A stretch of DNA of 64,000 nucleotides. Origin: Allorhodopirellula solitaria. GTDB taxonomy: Bacteria > Planctomycetota > Planctomycetia > Pirellulales > Pirellulaceae. The first letter of the stretch is position 1. Every line of letters starts with the position of its first letter. A program made the position numbers and the translations under genes. The notes beneath the pieces are model-generated. The model ran no database searches and was not told the DNA's origin. It worked only from the letters and a program-made list of their open reading frames with translations. Below are positions 62,380 through 64,000 of this stretch, in pieces. Location of the stretch: positions 287,429 through 351,428 of the forward strand of contig NZ_SJPK01000005.1 of NCBI RefSeq assembly GCF_007859855.1, written 5' to 3'.

Positions 62380-64000
62380 CTACTCTTTGGGGAACCCAAT
62401 CGAGAACAATTTGTCCTTGGTGCTGATGAAGATCGATTCATCGGCAGCCACTGCGGTACTGTAGACACTGCTACCCATGTTGATTTCTTCGATCGGCTCC
62501 TTGTTCTCAGGACCGAACTCAAACACGCTCACATCGCCGTCTTCATCGCCGATGTAGACTTTGCCGTCGGCGATCAAGGGGCTGCCCCAACTCTGGGCGA
62601 ACATGTCGTAGGTGAAGTGCACGATGGGCCTGCCGTCGGGAGTGCCTTGGGCATCGAGGCAGTGCAGCAATCCAGAGAAGTCCGCAACGTAGAGCACGTC
62701 ATCCTTGATCGCGACCGTGCCACAACTGCGGTGCATCTCCTCTTCGAAATCGATCTCTCCATCGTCGTTTTGATCCGCGACTGAGTAGTGCCAGACGACG
62801 GCGGAATTGGGGTTATCCACGGCAGCTTCGCTCTTTTCGGGCTCAACCGCTTGGATTCGCTTTCGTGGAATCGGAGTGCGTTCGCTGCCTTCGATCTTGA
62901 CCGCCAGTTGGGGCGACACGTCGCCGCGTTTGGTGGGATCGATGCACCACAGGTGCCCTTCGCCTTCGCCGTGCTCAGGGTCTTGGCCGACAGCGATGTA
63001 GACCAAACCTTTGTAGGCGACAGGGGTGGCGATCAGGTTGTTTCGCGTGCCTTCACCGCCGAGCACCCACTTGGAGGTCTTGGGGTTGCAATCAAACTCC
63101 CAAAGTTTCTCGGGATTGCCGTCTTGGCCACGATCGGCTCGGAAACTGTAGAGCACGCCGTCGCCGCCACCAAAAAGGACCTGGGGAACGCCACCGAGCA
63201 CTTCGACCATCGGACTGGACCATTGCCCGTGCAGAATATTGCCTCCCGGTGATCCGTCCGTCCACAGAACTTCGCCGGTGTTTTTATCCATGCAGATAAA
63301 ACTCGGTGCGTCGGGGGCGGGCAGGTTAATGTGCGATTCATCCATGCCGTTGCTGGTGTTGACGAACAACAGGTCACCGTAGGTGGTCACGCTGCACGAG
63401 CACATATTGTGCTGGCTGACACCGAGTTCTTCCATCATGTTGAATACCCAGATCGTATCCGCTTCTTCCTTATCTTCGATCCCGAGGGTCTTGAAGACGG
63501 AGATTCGTGGCCCGGCTTGCTTGATCAACAGTTCGCGTTGCACGCCACCGAAGGTACCGGTTGCTTTCCACACTTTGTTGGCGGTGACGGTTTCCACTTT
63601 GACATCGTCGCCCGCTTCGCTGCCAGCTTCGGCGATCATTTTCCGCAGCGGTTCGCTGAGCTTGCCATCAATGAGTGCTTGAAGAGAGTCTTCGTAGTCG
63701 CTGCCCTCGCCGCTATCGGGGAGATCGGCCACCCGGGCTGGCTCGGGATCAGTGATGCCATCATCTTCACCATCGTGAAAGCCTTCGGTATCGACGCAGC
63801 GGACTTCGCCGCGACTGGTGACGAACCACAATCGATTGCCCTCAACCAAGGGGGCACAGCAAATTCCCTGCAGCGGCCAATCGTGGACGCGGCCGGTGAT
63901 CAATTTCTCGCTACTGTGCTGCCATAGGAAGTCGCCTGTCTCCTGATCGAAGGCAATCAAACAGCCCAGATCAACGCTCGCCGGATAGCGTTTGAGGTAT
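62380..64000 (-). CDS. PQQ-type beta-propeller protein (partial, start beyond window)
   Basis: At least 540 codons remain open to the window edge; the TTG near 63960 is internal (VDLGCLIAFDQETGDFLW reads across it), so the true start is to the right. Repeated propeller blades are visible: IAFDQETGDFLWQHSS, FICMDKNTGEVLWTDGSP, LHCLDAQGTPDGRPIVHF and VYIGDEDGDVSVFEFG. An EF-hand-like acidic loop (DQNDDGEIDFEEE) occurs at about DNA 62740-62780 and could bind calcium. The protein is probably secreted, as in other planctomycete members. Function unknown; it lacks visible dehydrogenase catalytic residues. Confidence 0.85.
   Translation of the reverse strand, partial: YLKRYPASVDLGCLIAFDQETGDFLWQHSSEKLITGRVHDWPLQGICCAPLVEGNRLWFVTSRGEVRCVDTEGFHDGEDDGITDPEPARVADLPDSGEGSDYEDSLQALIDGKLSEPLRKMIAEAGSEAGDDVKVETVTANKVWKATGTFGGVQRELLIKQAGPRISVFKTLGIEDKEEADTIWVFNMMEELGVSQHNMCSCSVTTYGDLLFVNTSNGMDESHINLPAPDAPSFICMDKNTGEVLWTDGSPGGNILHGQWSSPMVEVLGGVPQVLFGGGDGVLYSFRADRGQDGNPEKLWEFDCNPKTSKWVLGGEGTRNNLIATPVAYKGLVYIAVGQDPEHGEGEGHLWCIDPTKRGDVSPQLAVKIEGSERTPIPRKRIQAVEPEKSEAAVDNPNSAVVWHYSVADQNDDGEIDFEEEMHRSCGTVAIKDDVLYVADFSGLLHCLDAQGTPDGRPIVHFTYDMFAQSWGSPLIADGKVYIGDEDGDVSVFEFGPENKEPIEEINMGSSVYSTAVAADESIFISTKDKLFSIGFPKE

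Overview
This window looks like a chromosomal segment of a planctomycete of the Pirellulaceae (Rhodopirellula-like) type. The evidence is a DUF1592/DUF1552 cytochrome-c pair, an extracytoplasmic sigma factor overlapping a membrane Ser/Thr kinase gene, several PQQ-type beta-propeller proteins, an RsgA with the long basic N-terminus usual in this phylum, frequent TTG/GTG starts, moderately high G+C, and dispersed palindromic repeats. No rRNA, tRNA or CRISPR array was seen.

Layout. 1-8.4 kb: end of a dienelactone hydrolase, a membrane-anchored hypothetical, a large palindromic repeat, the sigma factor/kinase pair, a secreted Met-rich protein, a large double-vWA membrane protein and a secreted rhodanese. 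8.6-16.6 kb: central metabolism and housekeeping (citrate synthase, an OmpR-type regulator, sdhCAB, a dCTP-deaminase-family protein, a LON-substrate-binding-domain protein). 16.7-20.5 kb: the DUF1592/DUF1552 pair. 20.6-28.4 kb, minus strand: a ten-gene, mostly overlapping Mrp/Mnh-type cation/proton antiporter operon with three large antiporter-like subunits. 28.8-39.2 kb: groES-groEL, an ABC-2 permease, a Sco1-like copper protein, an M24 peptidase, a beta-propeller protein, ftsH and rsgA.

39.2-46.5 kb is the accessory part. It holds a second copy of the large palindrome that has itself been invaded by a 71-bp palindromic element with a 4-bp target duplication. It also has a cluster of lineage-specific secreted proteins, including a cupredoxin-like protein overlapping an FGE/sulfatase-modifying-factor-like lipoprotein. 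A 445-bp direct duplication separated by a REP-like hairpin leaves two gene fragments there. A RAYT (REP-associated Y1 transposase) gene is framed by the same family of G/C-tract inverted repeats.

46.5-64 kb: a GxGYxYP/discoidin secreted protein, an HdeD-like membrane protein, an osmoregulated periplasmic glucan locus (opgG, a putative GH144-type beta-1,2-glucanase and opgH), a SulP-STAS-carbonic anhydrase fusion, a XerC/D recombinase, two small hypotheticals, an LptF/LptG-family permease and a second beta-propeller protein that runs off the window.

Family assignments come from reading motifs in the translated sequences. No database search was run, so gene-level homology and repeat copy number elsewhere in the genome are unverified.
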